Assembly: GCA_023131935.1 (NCBI GenBank)
Contig: JAGLYY010000025.1
Coordinates: forward strand, 1-12,412
Source of the DNA: Spirochaetales bacterium
Lineage (GTDB): Bacteria; Spirochaetota; Spirochaetia; JAGLYY01
Length of the DNA stretch: 12,412 nucleotides
Direction of reading: 5' to 3'
The stretch's first letter is position 1. Each line of letters starts with the position of its first letter. The notes under the pieces were generated by a model that was given only the letters and a program-made list of their open reading frames with translations, did not search any database and had not been told where the DNA came from. Made by a program: the position numbers and the translations under genes. This document shows positions 1 to 8,066 of the stretch, one piece after another.

Positions 1-191
1 GAAAGGTATTCAATAACCGGCGCGAAAATAAATTCAATTACTCCTCCAAGGAAAGAACCAACAAGGGCAATGATTAATGCTCCCCAGAAATGACCAAGGA
101 CATCCCGCTTAAAAATAAAGCAGAATATCAAGGCTATGGCAAAACCAATTATGAAATAGATTAAACCGATGTTAAAATAATAACTGAACAA
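1..191 (-). CDS. Small integral membrane protein, partial (3' end outside window)
   Basis: An open frame of 63 codons starts at a TTG at 189-191 and runs off the left edge. An AAGGAG ribosome-binding site lies a few bases upstream of the TTG, and no ATG in this frame has one, so TTG is the likely start. The visible peptide begins LFSYYFNIGLIYFIIGFAIA and is very hydrophobic. One membrane segment covers about residues 5-27. A short KRD turn follows, then a second, glycine-rich segment (GALIIALVGSFLGG) at about residues 37-56. This gives a helical hairpin. I do not recognise the family; a GlsB/YeaQ-like small membrane protein is a loose resemblance only. It lies 42 bases downstream of the lipoprotein gene on the same strand and may share its transcript. 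I am fairly sure it is a real gene and do not know its function. Confidence 0.6.
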   Translation of the reverse strand, partial: MFSYYFNIGLIYFIIGFAIALIFCFIFKRDVLGHFWGALIIALVGSFLGGVIEFIFAPVIEYL

Positions 192-233
192 GTTCTTGCT
201 CCTTCTTTGATAGTCTGATAATTGACAGTCAGA

Positions 234-983
234 TTAAAATGAAATTTCAATTTGCCCTATATATTCAGGTTCCGAATAAAGGGGTTGGAGGAAATCCAGG
301 GTGTATCCAAAAGTACACACATAGAATGTAACAACAACAATATCGCCATTTCCCATATCAGATAAAGAATCCGGTACATCGGGATCAGCGGGCTCAAGAT
401 CATCAATATTAAAACCCTTGGCTTCAAAGACCGCGGCACCGGTATATACTTTCCTTCGAACGGAAAATTCCCCTGTTCTATCAGTATCCGGAAAATATAA
501 AATTGGTGAATGAAAATCAGTTAGATTAATAGTAATGAAAAAATCGCTGCCCCGATCAGCTTCCGGAATTTTCACGAGGGGCTTGGTGATTGCATCGGGT
601 ATAACCCCTGAGACGGTTTCGAATAAACGATAATAACCGTTATTGGAAATGGTTCCTGACAGGATGTTACTTTCAGTAAGAAAATCTTCAGCTTCAGTTC
701 TCAGTACATTAGGATCATCAACAGGAGAATTAATCTCTCTGGGATCATGGATTTTATAGAAAACCTCAAATCCCAAGAATATGATTGAATCATTTATTTC
801 ATTTATTGGGGTATTATAAAATGATCGAAGGACCTTTTCCGAAAAACCTTTCACCTCGGGCTTATAGAGATATGGATAAGAAGCCAGACCACAGCCGAAA
901 GAAAATAATAGCAGAGAAAAAGCCAATACCTTCATGAAGATAAAAAGGAGCTGCAGCCCTACCCTCTTATTACGTGAGTTCAA
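234..983 (-). CDS. Putative lipoprotein of unknown function
   Basis: This 249-residue protein has an N-terminal export signal: a basic start (NSRNKR), a hydrophobic core at about residues 10-29, and a Cys at residue 31 in the context LLLFSFGCG. That fits a loose spirochaete-type lipobox cut just before Cys31, which would leave a lipid-anchored periplasmic or surface protein. The start is TTG at 981-983, with a GGAG site 8 bases upstream. The internal ATG at residue 17 has no such site. The mature part has no cysteine-rich or repeat structure. It ends in a stretch rich in Tyr, Phe and Val, and carries an acidic segment (PADPDVPDSLSD) at about residues 198-209. I recognise no domain. It follows the adenylate cyclase gene by 12 bases and is almost certainly co-transcribed with it. 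A role as partner of the cyclase's extracytoplasmic sensor is inference from position alone. Confidence 0.75.
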   Translation of the reverse strand: MNSRNKRVGLQLLFIFMKVLAFSLLLFSFGCGLASYPYLYKPEVKGFSEKVLRSFYNTPINEINDSIIFLGFEVFYKIHDPREINSPVDDPNVLRTEAEDFLTESNILSGTISNNGYYRLFETVSGVIPDAITKPLVKIPEADRGSDFFITINLTDFHSPILYFPDTDRTGEFSVRRKVYTGAAVFEAKGFNIDDLEPADPDVPDSLSDMGNGDIVVVTFYVCTFGYTLDFLQPLYSEPEYIGQIEISF

Positions 984-995
984 CCTAGTATCTCC

Positions 996-3431
996 TTATC
1001 TGTTCTTACGTTTTCTGTTACCAGTACCTGTAATGAGATCATCAGGGGTCAGGTCTCCCCTAACATCAATTAATTCATAGATGAGAACCGGTTTATTCTT
1101 TCCTTTGACCCTGATATTGTCAAGTTCCCGGGCAACAACATGATCCTTTACCAGACCGTAGGTATGCTCGCTGATAATGATATTGGTGAAATACTGCTTA
1201 TTCGTTCCTTCAAGCCGGGCACCGAGGTTTACCGCGTCCCCCATTATTGTGTAATCCATTCGACCGAGGGACCCCATATTTCCAACGGTCATAATACCGG
1301 AGTTGACGCCAATGCCGATATTGATCCGTCTCTCTTCAGGCCAGGTTTTATTGAGTTCTTTCAGTCTTATCATCTGTTTTAATGCTGATTTACAGGCACG
1401 CAAGGCATGGTCTTGCTGAGGTACCGGAGCGCCCCAGAAACACATAATAGCATCCCCTTCATACTTATCCAGGGTTCCCTGATATTCGAGAATTATATCG
1501 GTCATCGCGGTTAGATATTCATTCAGGTGATTTACTAATTCCTGAGGGGTTAAGCTCTCGGAAAGGGTTGTAAAACCCCTGATATCTGAGAAGAAAACGG
1601 TTAATTCTTTGTCAACACCTCCGAGTTCAGGAGGGTTCAACAGGATCTGATCAACAACCTTGGGGCTTACATATTTACCAAATATATTGCGAATACGCCG
1701 CTTGTCCTTCTCTTCGGTCATTGCCCGGTAGACAACTATAGTAAGGAAGGAGAAGAAGGCCGCAATCGCCGGGTTGGTAAAGGAGATGATGAGGGCTTTC
1801 TGGTCGAAAATTATTGTAATAGAAATGAAGAGTGCGAGTATGAGAAAAAGAGTAACAACGAGTGACCATACGGTAGAAAGACGGCTTGTCATGAAAGCCA
1901 CAATCATTACCAGACCTGCAAGCACGATGATATCTGCCCATTGAGGTACATTTCTAATGAAATTATCCATAAGGATGGTGTTCAGAGCGTTTGCATGTAT
2001 TTCTACTCCATACATCAGCCCCAGCGGGGTAGTTTTTTCATCAGCCGCTATTCCCCTTGCAAAAGCACCAACCATGATAATCTTGTTCCCAACAGCCTTT
2101 GTAGGGGGCCATCTTGCCGGATCTTTCCCCGGCGGGTTTGCGGCATAACCGGAATAAGATCTAATCGGGTAGGTTTTCCAGCCATCGGGCTCAGCAACGG
2201 AAGGTGGACCCATAAAGTTAATAAGCATAAGTCCGTTTTCATCTATGGGAATGGTAATCTCGTTGACAATCCTTTTCTCACTTTCAGCAATCAGCTGCCC
2301 CTCTTCATCGTATTCCGCCTCTTTTTCGATGACTTCATAAGGGACCCAGGAATTCTGCTCCGTATCGAAATACTCAGGATGCGGGATATAAATATGCTCT
2401 CCAAGCACAACTTCGATATCATCGAGGGTCTTATGAAAATACTCGAGAGCAAGAGAAAGGGTGATGGCGGGAACAAAATGGTCCCGGTACTTTCGGATAA
2501 CATAGTAGGAATCATCAGGCACCCCATCATCATCATTATCTATGTGCCGCAAAGGGGCATTATGTTCCAGTTCTATGGCGAGATCATCTATATCCTTCTG
2601 TGTCAGGGGATAGGGTAAATTATAGGATTTCCCCTTTTTATCTTCCCATACAAGGCGTTCGAAATTATCCCTGGCCAGAGGCATATCCGGAATGAGGGAG
2701 TCAAATCTATATTGAGCGATAAGTTCCGATGATTTGGCAATAAGGGGTTGTCTTCGGTAGGTTTGATCAAAATCTTCGTGGTAGTTGGCATGTCCGTACC
2801 CGGCTACAGCCCCAGCATAGGGTTTCAGTGGTGACTGGACACCCAGGAAGGCGTGAAGGTCTTCCCAATTACCTTTGATATTCCTAATTTTCCCATCATT
2901 TTCATACAGTATATGTTGACGGCTAAAAAACTCTTCATCCAGACCGGCGGGAGCTGGATTTTCATCCAATACGGTTTCAAGAAATACACGGCCGTTGTTT
3001 TTCATTGCTTCGATCATGAGAGCATCGTCCCAGCTCTTTTTATCCGGTTCAATGAAAAAGAGATCAAGAAAAATCGAAAGTTCCCGTTCATTTTGATTTT
3101 TTATTCTGGTAAAAGAGTTCAGCAAATCAGCATGGCGGTAGCGCGGAAAAGGGAATTTGCCAAATTTGCTCAGGGTGTTGAAATCTATTCCAACGATGAG
3201 AATGTCCTCCGATATCTTCGGATTCCTCCGTTCGATACTGACCCCTTCCTGTAATTTCTGCTTTGAGGATATATCTTTATACTTGAAATAGAGATCGAGC
3301 ATATTCAGCTCAAGGTTTTGGATAATATTTGTTGACTCTGAGATGAAGAAGAAAAGAAAGATGACCAGTACTCCGATGATTAGACCGAAGTATCTGGTCT
3401 CCAGGATTTTTTTACGCTTTTTTGATGCCAT
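996..3431 (-). CDS. CHASE2 domain class III adenylate cyclase
   Basis: This 811-residue membrane protein makes cAMP from ATP. A first membrane helix at about residues 14-31 is followed by a long extracytoplasmic CHASE2 sensor (about 40-495). Three closely spaced helices (about 499-516, 520-542 and 546-568) return the chain to the cytoplasm. The cyclase domain (about 605-790) has the metal aspartates D616 (FFSDIRGFT) and D660 (YEGDAIMCFWGAP). It has the adenine-selecting pair K656 and D726 (MDYTIMGD), and the transition-state residues N735 and R739. No catalytic residue is missing, so an active ATP-specific enzyme is expected, presumably as a homodimer. The sensor carries DNDDDGVPD at 298-306, a DxDxDGxxD loop like those that bind calcium. 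The ATG at 3431 has a GGAG site 6-7 bases upstream. A terminator sits about 35 bases before the start, so the gene is probably expressed separately from the recA-TPR block or by readthrough. The signal sensed is unknown. Confidence 0.93.
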   Translation of the reverse strand: MASKKRKKILETRYFGLIIGVLVIFLFFFISESTNIIQNLELNMLDLYFKYKDISSKQKLQEGVSIERRNPKISEDILIVGIDFNTLSKFGKFPFPRYRHADLLNSFTRIKNQNERELSIFLDLFFIEPDKKSWDDALMIEAMKNNGRVFLETVLDENPAPAGLDEEFFSRQHILYENDGKIRNIKGNWEDLHAFLGVQSPLKPYAGAVAGYGHANYHEDFDQTYRRQPLIAKSSELIAQYRFDSLIPDMPLARDNFERLVWEDKKGKSYNLPYPLTQKDIDDLAIELEHNAPLRHIDNDDDGVPDDSYYVIRKYRDHFVPAITLSLALEYFHKTLDDIEVVLGEHIYIPHPEYFDTEQNSWVPYEVIEKEAEYDEEGQLIAESEKRIVNEITIPIDENGLMLINFMGPPSVAEPDGWKTYPIRSYSGYAANPPGKDPARWPPTKAVGNKIIMVGAFARGIAADEKTTPLGLMYGVEIHANALNTILMDNFIRNVPQWADIIVLAGLVMIVAFMTSRLSTVWSLVVTLFLILALFISITIIFDQKALIISFTNPAIAAFFSFLTIVVYRAMTEEKDKRRIRNIFGKYVSPKVVDQILLNPPELGGVDKELTVFFSDIRGFTTLSESLTPQELVNHLNEYLTAMTDIILEYQGTLDKYEGDAIMCFWGAPVPQQDHALRACKSALKQMIRLKELNKTWPEERRINIGIGVNSGIMTVGNMGSLGRMDYTIMGDAVNLGARLEGTNKQYFTNIIISEHTYGLVKDHVVARELDNIRVKGKNKPVLIYELIDVRGDLTPDDLITGTGNRKRKNR

Positions 3432-3465
3432 ACGCCACTCCGCAAAGCTTTTTTGCAGGTTATTG

Positions 3466-3488
3466 AAAAACCGGCATATAGCCGGTTT
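3466..3488 (-). terminator. Intrinsic terminator after the TPR gene
   Basis: Read on the minus strand, AAACCGGC (3488-3481), a TATAT loop, and GCCGGTTT (3475-3468) form a perfect 8-bp stem. A run of five T (3470-3466) follows, the first three being part of the stem. The hairpin overlaps the TPR stop codon (3487-3489). This is the classic form of a Rho-independent terminator, although the T run is short and leakage is possible. It marks the likely end of the long operon that begins at recA, and separates it from the cyclase gene starting 35 bases further on. Confidence 0.75.
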
Positions 3489-4173
3489 AATCTTCCTTTG
3501 CTTGCAGGTAAATTATACGGTCTCTTGCAAGTTTTGTCCAATCACTGGAAGGAAACTTATCAATAAGACTATTATAATGGGCAATAGCGGCTTCCTGATT
3601 ACCTAAAGCCTCGTTTACCCTTCCCGCGCTGAAAAAGGCTTTTGCTTCGTCGGGAGAACGGTTTGAATATTCCTCCGCGACCTTAAGATAAGTTTTTACA
3701 GCACTTGTAAAATCTTCCATTTCCTCAAGGGCCGCGGCACTATTCATAAGGGAGACCGGAGCCAGATAACTATCCGGAAATTTTTCTGCAAGCAAGACCC
3801 AATTCTCTACAGCAGCTTCCCAATCTGATAACTCATACGCAAGTTCCGCTCGGATGAAATAGGCCCTTTGGTTGGCGTAGGAACCCTGCCATTTGCTATG
3901 GATTTCTTCAGTATTCGCTATTATGGATGATTCTAATGCTTTTTTCGCGTCAGAATCACTTTCAAGTTTCCATCTTTCAAAGTCCCTCTGAATGGCTTCG
4001 ATCGCAATAGTAGATGTTTCGAGCCGGTTCCTGCGAATTTCACCGATAATACCCAAAGCAATTAAGCCGACTAAGAGGGCACCAAGAACAGAGATTAACG
4101 GTACCTTGAAACGGTGCACAAAGGACGCAAGTGATTTTAAAAATAATTCTTTTGGTGTCGGTTCATGAGTCAA
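3487..4173 (-). CDS. Membrane-anchored tetratricopeptide repeat protein
   Basis: This 228-residue protein has a short basic N-terminus, one membrane helix at about residues 24-44 (VPLISVLGALLVGLIALGII), and a long outward helical domain. Helix pairs at about 98-130 (AYFIRAELAYELSDWEAAVENW), 138-170 and 178-222 (AFFSAGRVNEALGNQEAAIAHY) have the spacing and Ala/Gly/Tyr pattern of TPR repeats. These usually act as protein-docking surfaces. The architecture resembles YfgM/BamD-type envelope scaffolds, but I cannot assign it to either. The start is TTG at 4173 with AAGGAG 6 bases upstream; the first in-frame ATG would lose the membrane anchor. The gene begins 10 bases after the sigma-54 activator stop and is followed at once by a terminator, so it looks like the last gene of the operon. 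The topology and TPR fold are well supported; the specific role is unknown. Confidence 0.82.
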   Translation of the reverse strand: MTHEPTPKELFLKSLASFVHRFKVPLISVLGALLVGLIALGIIGEIRRNRLETSTIAIEAIQRDFERWKLESDSDAKKALESSIIANTEEIHSKWQGSYANQRAYFIRAELAYELSDWEAAVENWVLLAEKFPDSYLAPVSLMNSAAALEEMEDFTSAVKTYLKVAEEYSNRSPDEAKAFFSAGRVNEALGNQEAAIAHYNSLIDKFPSSDWTKLARDRIIYLQAKED

Positions 4174-4183
4174 TGATTTCTCC

Positions 4184-5692
4184 TTATCTTCTAATATCCA
4201 ATTCTTTTATTAATCTTGACAGGTATGTACGTTGTATCCCAAGGGCTTGCGCGGCATCAGTCTGTTTCCACTTATGCTGTTCCAGAACACTTCGGATAAA
4301 ATGGCGTTTAAAAAGGGTTGTAGCCTCCTTGAGGGGTTTTTCAGAATATTGGTCCTCATCGGACACGGGGACCGAAGTCAAGATGAGGTCATCTTTTTGA
4401 ATATATTTATCATTACACATAACGACAGAACGTTCGATAACATTTTCCAGTTCACGGACATTGCCCGGCCACTGATAGCTGAGCATAGCCTCCATGGCGG
4501 AAGAGGAAATACCGTGAATTTGTTTCTTCGTTTCGCTATTTATTTTGCGCAGAAAAAAATCAGCAAGGGCAGGAATATCTTCCGGACGGTCCCTGAGAGA
4601 CGGAACGTAAAATGGCAGTACGTTAAGGCGGTAATACAGGTCTTTTCTGAATTCACCGGCTTCAATAGCATCTTCCAGGTTTTTATTTGTCGCAGCAAGA
4701 ATCCGAACATCTACCCTTGTGGGCTCGCTGGAACCTACTTTCTCAAATACTTTATGCTGGATGACCCGCAGTAGTTTCGCCTGAAGGTTTACGGGAATGT
4801 CACCAATCTCATCAAGGAAAAGAGTCCCGCCATCTGCAAGCTCAAAACGTCCAAGACGGTCACTTCTTGCGTCGGTAAAAGCACCTTTAACATGGCCAAA
4901 TAATTCACTCTCGAGGAGGTGTTCAGGTAATGCTGCACAATTGACCCGGATAAGGGGTTTATCCCTTCTATTGCTATGAAGATGGATCTGCTCAGCAAAA
5001 AGCTCTTTTCCTACGCCGCTTTCCCCTTGAATAAGAACACTTGAATTAGTTCGGGCAATCTTCCTGGCAATTTCCATCTTGCTTTTAATGGAAGCACTTT
5101 CAGCGATAAAAGTATGGAAACCTTTTCCCACCTTGATCTGGTCCTGCAGGAGGTATATCTGTTCTTGTACCCGTTGATAAGATCTGGCGTTTTGCAGGGC
5201 GATGGCAGCCTGGGTCGCGAAGATCTCAAGCCACTGCCTGTCTTCCTCGGTGAAGAGCTTCTTATCAGTTTTATTAATGAGCTCGATAACTCCAACGCAG
5301 GTGTCTTTTACGCGCATAGGCACTGCTAGAATAGAGTTTGTTTTAAACCCAATTGATTTACCGATGTCAGAGAAAAAACGTTTATCATCATCTACATCAT
5401 TAACTATGAGAGATGTATTGTGTTCAGCAACCCACCCGGCTATTCCCTCCCCCATATTCAGAGAAAAATGCTTCATCTCCGGTCCTTTCGAACCGAGCGC
5501 AATCTCAAAATAGAGTTTGTTATTTTCCGGATTTACTAAAAGCAACGAAGAGGCCTCGCCTCCCGTCAGTCGCGTCGCGGATTCAATGATCCGCGTCAGG
5601 AGAGACGTGGCATCCGTATAGTTTGAGTTAATGAGCGTGTTAATCTCAATAAGCTGCTCAAACCGCTTTGCATCAATATTCGAGGTAAGCAT
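4184..5692 (-). CDS. GAF domain sigma-54-dependent transcriptional activator (NifA-like layout)
   Basis: A bacterial enhancer-binding protein of about 502 residues. An N-terminal GAF sensor (about 10-170) leads to an AAA+ domain (about 190-425) and a C-terminal Fis-type helix-turn-helix (about 479-501, TDAAQALGIQRTYLSRLIKE). Numbered from the GTG at 5695, motifs are Walker A GESGVGKE (224-231), the sigma-54 contact loop GAFTDA (271-276), Walker B TLFLDEIGD (291-299), arginines R350 and R356 in the arginine-finger region, and WPGNVRELENV (409-419). It should remodel sigma-54 polymerase at distant promoters, with GAF binding a small ligand or responding to redox. The contact loop has Asp in place of the usual second Gly. 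There is no receiver domain, so no phosphorylation input is expected. The ATG at 5692 overlaps the rpsA TGA stop (TGATG), suggesting coupled translation; the GTG one codon earlier is an alternative. Its target genes cannot be read from this window. Confidence 0.93.
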   Translation of the reverse strand: MLTSNIDAKRFEQLIEINTLINSNYTDATSLLTRIIESATRLTGGEASSLLLVNPENNKLYFEIALGSKGPEMKHFSLNMGEGIAGWVAEHNTSLIVNDVDDDKRFFSDIGKSIGFKTNSILAVPMRVKDTCVGVIELINKTDKKLFTEEDRQWLEIFATQAAIALQNARSYQRVQEQIYLLQDQIKVGKGFHTFIAESASIKSKMEIARKIARTNSSVLIQGESGVGKELFAEQIHLHSNRRDKPLIRVNCAALPEHLLESELFGHVKGAFTDARSDRLGRFELADGGTLFLDEIGDIPVNLQAKLLRVIQHKVFEKVGSSEPTRVDVRILAATNKNLEDAIEAGEFRKDLYYRLNVLPFYVPSLRDRPEDIPALADFFLRKINSETKKQIHGISSSAMEAMLSYQWPGNVRELENVIERSVVMCNDKYIQKDDLILTSVPVSDEDQYSEKPLKEATTLFKRHFIRSVLEQHKWKQTDAAQALGIQRTYLSRLIKELDIRR

Positions 5693-7401
5693 CACTCCCC
5701 CGCTGAGTCTTTTTCCTTATCTTTCAGAAAATCAGCGAGGGTTGAGGTGCCTTCGTCTTTATCATTGTGGATATACTTAGACAGCTCTTCCTTCTGGATG
5801 TTTTTCTGATACTCCTTGATAGAGAGTGACAACTTCTGGCTTTTAGGGTTGATTTCGACAATAACCGCTTTTACCCTATCTCCAGCTTTAAACTTTTCAA
5901 GAAGATTCTCGTCTTGATCCTGCTTCTGAAAGCTAAGGTGATGTTTATTGACAAGACCTTCAATACCACCCTGAACTTTAACAAAAATACCAAAATCGGT
6001 AATACTGGTGATCTCGCCATCAATGATAGAGCCTTTCGGACAGGTCGCGTTAAGGGTTTCCCAGGGATCGTCACACAATTGTTTGATACCGAGACGAATT
6101 CTGTGGGTTTCTTTATCAAGACCAATTACAACACAGGAAATGGTCTCAGCTACTTTAATCATAGCGGAGGGGTGTTTCAGTCTTCTGGTCCAGGAAAGAT
6201 CATCTATATGGAGAAAACCGTCTATACCCTCTTCAACTTCAATAAAAGCGCCTGTATTGGTAATTTTTTTCACTTCCCGGGAAATTTGTGTACCAACAGG
6301 ATATCGCTGGTCGATATCATCCCAGGGATTTGCGAGAACCTGTTTGATTCCAAGGGAAACTCTTCCCTGCTCAATATCGTAAGCGAGAATCTTTGTTTCA
6401 ATATTATCGCCTATAGAAAGAACTTCCTTGGGATGTTTGATCCGCTTGGTCCAGGAAAGCTCGGAGATATGAGCAAGTCCTTCGATTCCATCCTCAAGCT
6501 GGATGAAGGCACCAAAATCGGTAAGTTTAGTAACTTTACCTTTTACCACATCACCAACATTGTAGTTTTCTTCAAAAACGGTCCAGGGATCCGGAGAGAA
6601 ATGCTTAAGGGAAAGATTAATCTTTTTTTCTTTCGGATCAAGTTTGATGACCTTAAGTTTGATTTTCTGACCCTTCTTAACAAAATCCTTGGGCCGGGTT
6701 ACATGGCCCCAACTCATATCGTTGATATGAAGAAGACCATCAAAACCATCCAGATCGACAAATGCTCCAAAGGAGGTGAAACTTTTCACAGTTCCTTCAA
6801 CTTCATCATCAACCTTAGTGTTCTTGAAGAAGGCGTCCCTGTTCTTTTCGCTGATCTTTTCGAGGTAATTGCGCCTGGAAAGGACGATTTTAATTTTATT
6901 TTCGCTATAAAGCCGTTCAATAAGAAATTGCGCTTCCATGCCGACATATTCCTCAGGTTTTTCGACCCGCTGTATATCGGTTTTTGAGAGGGGACAGAAT
7001 CCACGGACATTGAATCCGATGTTAACTTCGAAACCACCTTTAATTGCCTTTTCAAAAGTACCCGGGACTGGTTCATCGTGGGAATGAGCGTGACGAAGTT
7101 CCTTCCAGAAGAGCTTAATATCAGCTTTCTTCTTGGAAACGATTACCTCGCCCGATTTTCCCTCTTTCTTAACCAGAATCACATGGACTGTTTCCCCGAT
7201 TTCTTGTTTTGTAGTGAATTCGTCGAGGGGGATTTTTCCCTCTGATTTGTAACCTACATCAACAAAAACAAATTCTGAATTGATTTCGATTATGGTGCCC
7301 TCGATGAGCTGACCTTCTTCCAGGTCTTGTAGAGATTTTAGGTATTCTTCCTGTAGAGTGCTTTGATTCATCTCGTCGGTCATGGGCTTCGGCTCACTCA
7401 T
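5692..7401 (-). CDS. rpsA: 30S ribosomal protein S1
   Basis: This 569-residue protein has six S1 (OB-fold) RNA-binding domains, at about residues 28-92, 108-178, 197-267, 282-354, 369-441 and 456-528. The last four carry the strong signature, for example GTVKSFTSFGAFVDL with GLLHIND, and GKVTKLTDFGAFIQL with GLAHISELSW. Domains 1 and 2 are more divergent, as expected for the ribosome-docking end. S1 helps the 30S subunit bind and unfold mRNA during initiation. Length and domain count match full-size bacterial S1. The ATG at 7401 has AGGAG about 12 bases upstream, a rather long spacing; an internal ATG seven codons in is a possible alternative. The gene follows cmk by 26 bases, a conserved bacterial pairing. 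It is followed by the overlapping sigma-54 activator. The C-terminal tail is highly charged (KDKEKDSAGE). Confidence 0.96.
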   Translation of the reverse strand: MSEPKPMTDEMNQSTLQEEYLKSLQDLEEGQLIEGTIIEINSEFVFVDVGYKSEGKIPLDEFTTKQEIGETVHVILVKKEGKSGEVIVSKKKADIKLFWKELRHAHSHDEPVPGTFEKAIKGGFEVNIGFNVRGFCPLSKTDIQRVEKPEEYVGMEAQFLIERLYSENKIKIVLSRRNYLEKISEKNRDAFFKNTKVDDEVEGTVKSFTSFGAFVDLDGFDGLLHINDMSWGHVTRPKDFVKKGQKIKLKVIKLDPKEKKINLSLKHFSPDPWTVFEENYNVGDVVKGKVTKLTDFGAFIQLEDGIEGLAHISELSWTKRIKHPKEVLSIGDNIETKILAYDIEQGRVSLGIKQVLANPWDDIDQRYPVGTQISREVKKITNTGAFIEVEEGIDGFLHIDDLSWTRRLKHPSAMIKVAETISCVVIGLDKETHRIRLGIKQLCDDPWETLNATCPKGSIIDGEITSITDFGIFVKVQGGIEGLVNKHHLSFQKQDQDENLLEKFKAGDRVKAVIVEINPKSQKLSLSIKEYQKNIQKEELSKYIHNDKDEGTSTLADFLKDKEKDSAGE

Positions 7402-7427
7402 GCTTGTATATAACTCCTACGTCCAAA

Positions 7428-8066
7428 CTAGTCTATTGTACGGATTTTCTGTACTACTTTCTCACAAACTTCATCTATCGTCAAGACCGATGTATCCAAA
7501 TACATCGCCTCCTCAGCGATTTTAAGGCTTCCAACCTTTTTGTTTCTATCGATTTCATCCCTTTGGCGGATAGAGTCAAGAATCTTTTCGAAGGTGAGGT
7601 CACTTACCCCCTGTTTTAACCTCCGTTTTGCCCTGGTCTCGATAGAAGCATCAAGAAAAATCTTTAAATCCGCATCAGGAAATACAACGGTAGTGATATC
7701 ACGGCCCTCAACAACAGCATCAATTGATAGAGCAATATGCCGTAAATTCTCGTTAACGACCTCGCGTACTTCCGGAATAGCGGAATGAGTAGCTACCCAA
7801 CGATCTACAGCATCGGTGTGGAGGTAGTCTTCCACATCCTGGCCGTTCAGATAGATCCTGTCATCCTTTAAGTCAAAGGTACAGCTTTCAGCAACGGTAA
7901 TGACACCTGTAGAATCTTCCGGGTCAACTTCATGTTGAAAAACAAGCCAGGTAATACCCCGGTAAAAATTTCCGGAATTCAAATAGAGCATACCGGTAGT
8001 CTTCGCTATGGCCCGGGCAATAGTGCTTTTTCCAACTCCCGCCGGTCCATCGATGGCAAGTATCAT
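7428..8066 (-). CDS. cmk: Cytidylate (CMP/dCMP) kinase
   Basis: A 212-residue P-loop kinase that phosphorylates CMP or dCMP with ATP, in pyrimidine salvage and RNA turnover. The Walker A loop GPAGVGKS is at residues 7-14. The CMP-contact motif EGRDITTVVFPDADLK is at 120-135, close to the family's GRDIGTVVFPDA. The lid signature RQRDEIDRN (167-175) matches RxxRDxxDxxR. The stretch usually read as DTGAMYRA is NSGNFYRG here (30-37), a variant I associate with spirochaete CMKs. The ATG at 8066 shares its A with the TAA of the upstream pseudouridine synthase (TAATG), which suggests translational coupling. The gene is separate from rpsA and lies in a different reading frame. It is slightly short for the family but complete. 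Confidence 0.95.
   Translation of the reverse strand: MILAIDGPAGVGKSTIARAIAKTTGMLYLNSGNFYRGITWLVFQHEVDPEDSTGVITVAESCTFDLKDDRIYLNGQDVEDYLHTDAVDRWVATHSAIPEVREVVNENLRHIALSIDAVVEGRDITTVVFPDADLKIFLDASIETRAKRRLKQGVSDLTFEKILDSIRQRDEIDRNKKVGSLKIAEEAMYLDTSVLTIDEVCEKVVQKIRTID

Noticed and set aside
214..233. TCTGA/TCAGA inverted repeat after the lipoprotein stop
   Set aside because: Only 5 bp of stem with a 10-base loop and no T run; too weak to call a terminator.
1941..2618. Plus-strand open frame of 225 codons opposite the cyclase
   Set aside because: It lies antisense to well-supported CHASE2 coding sequence and has no domain or ribosome-binding site.
5914..6987. Plus-strand open frame of 357 codons opposite rpsA
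   Set aside because: It is the antisense shadow of the S1 repeats. The periodic ILKLDE-like phrases mirror the S1 domains, and rpsA is certain.
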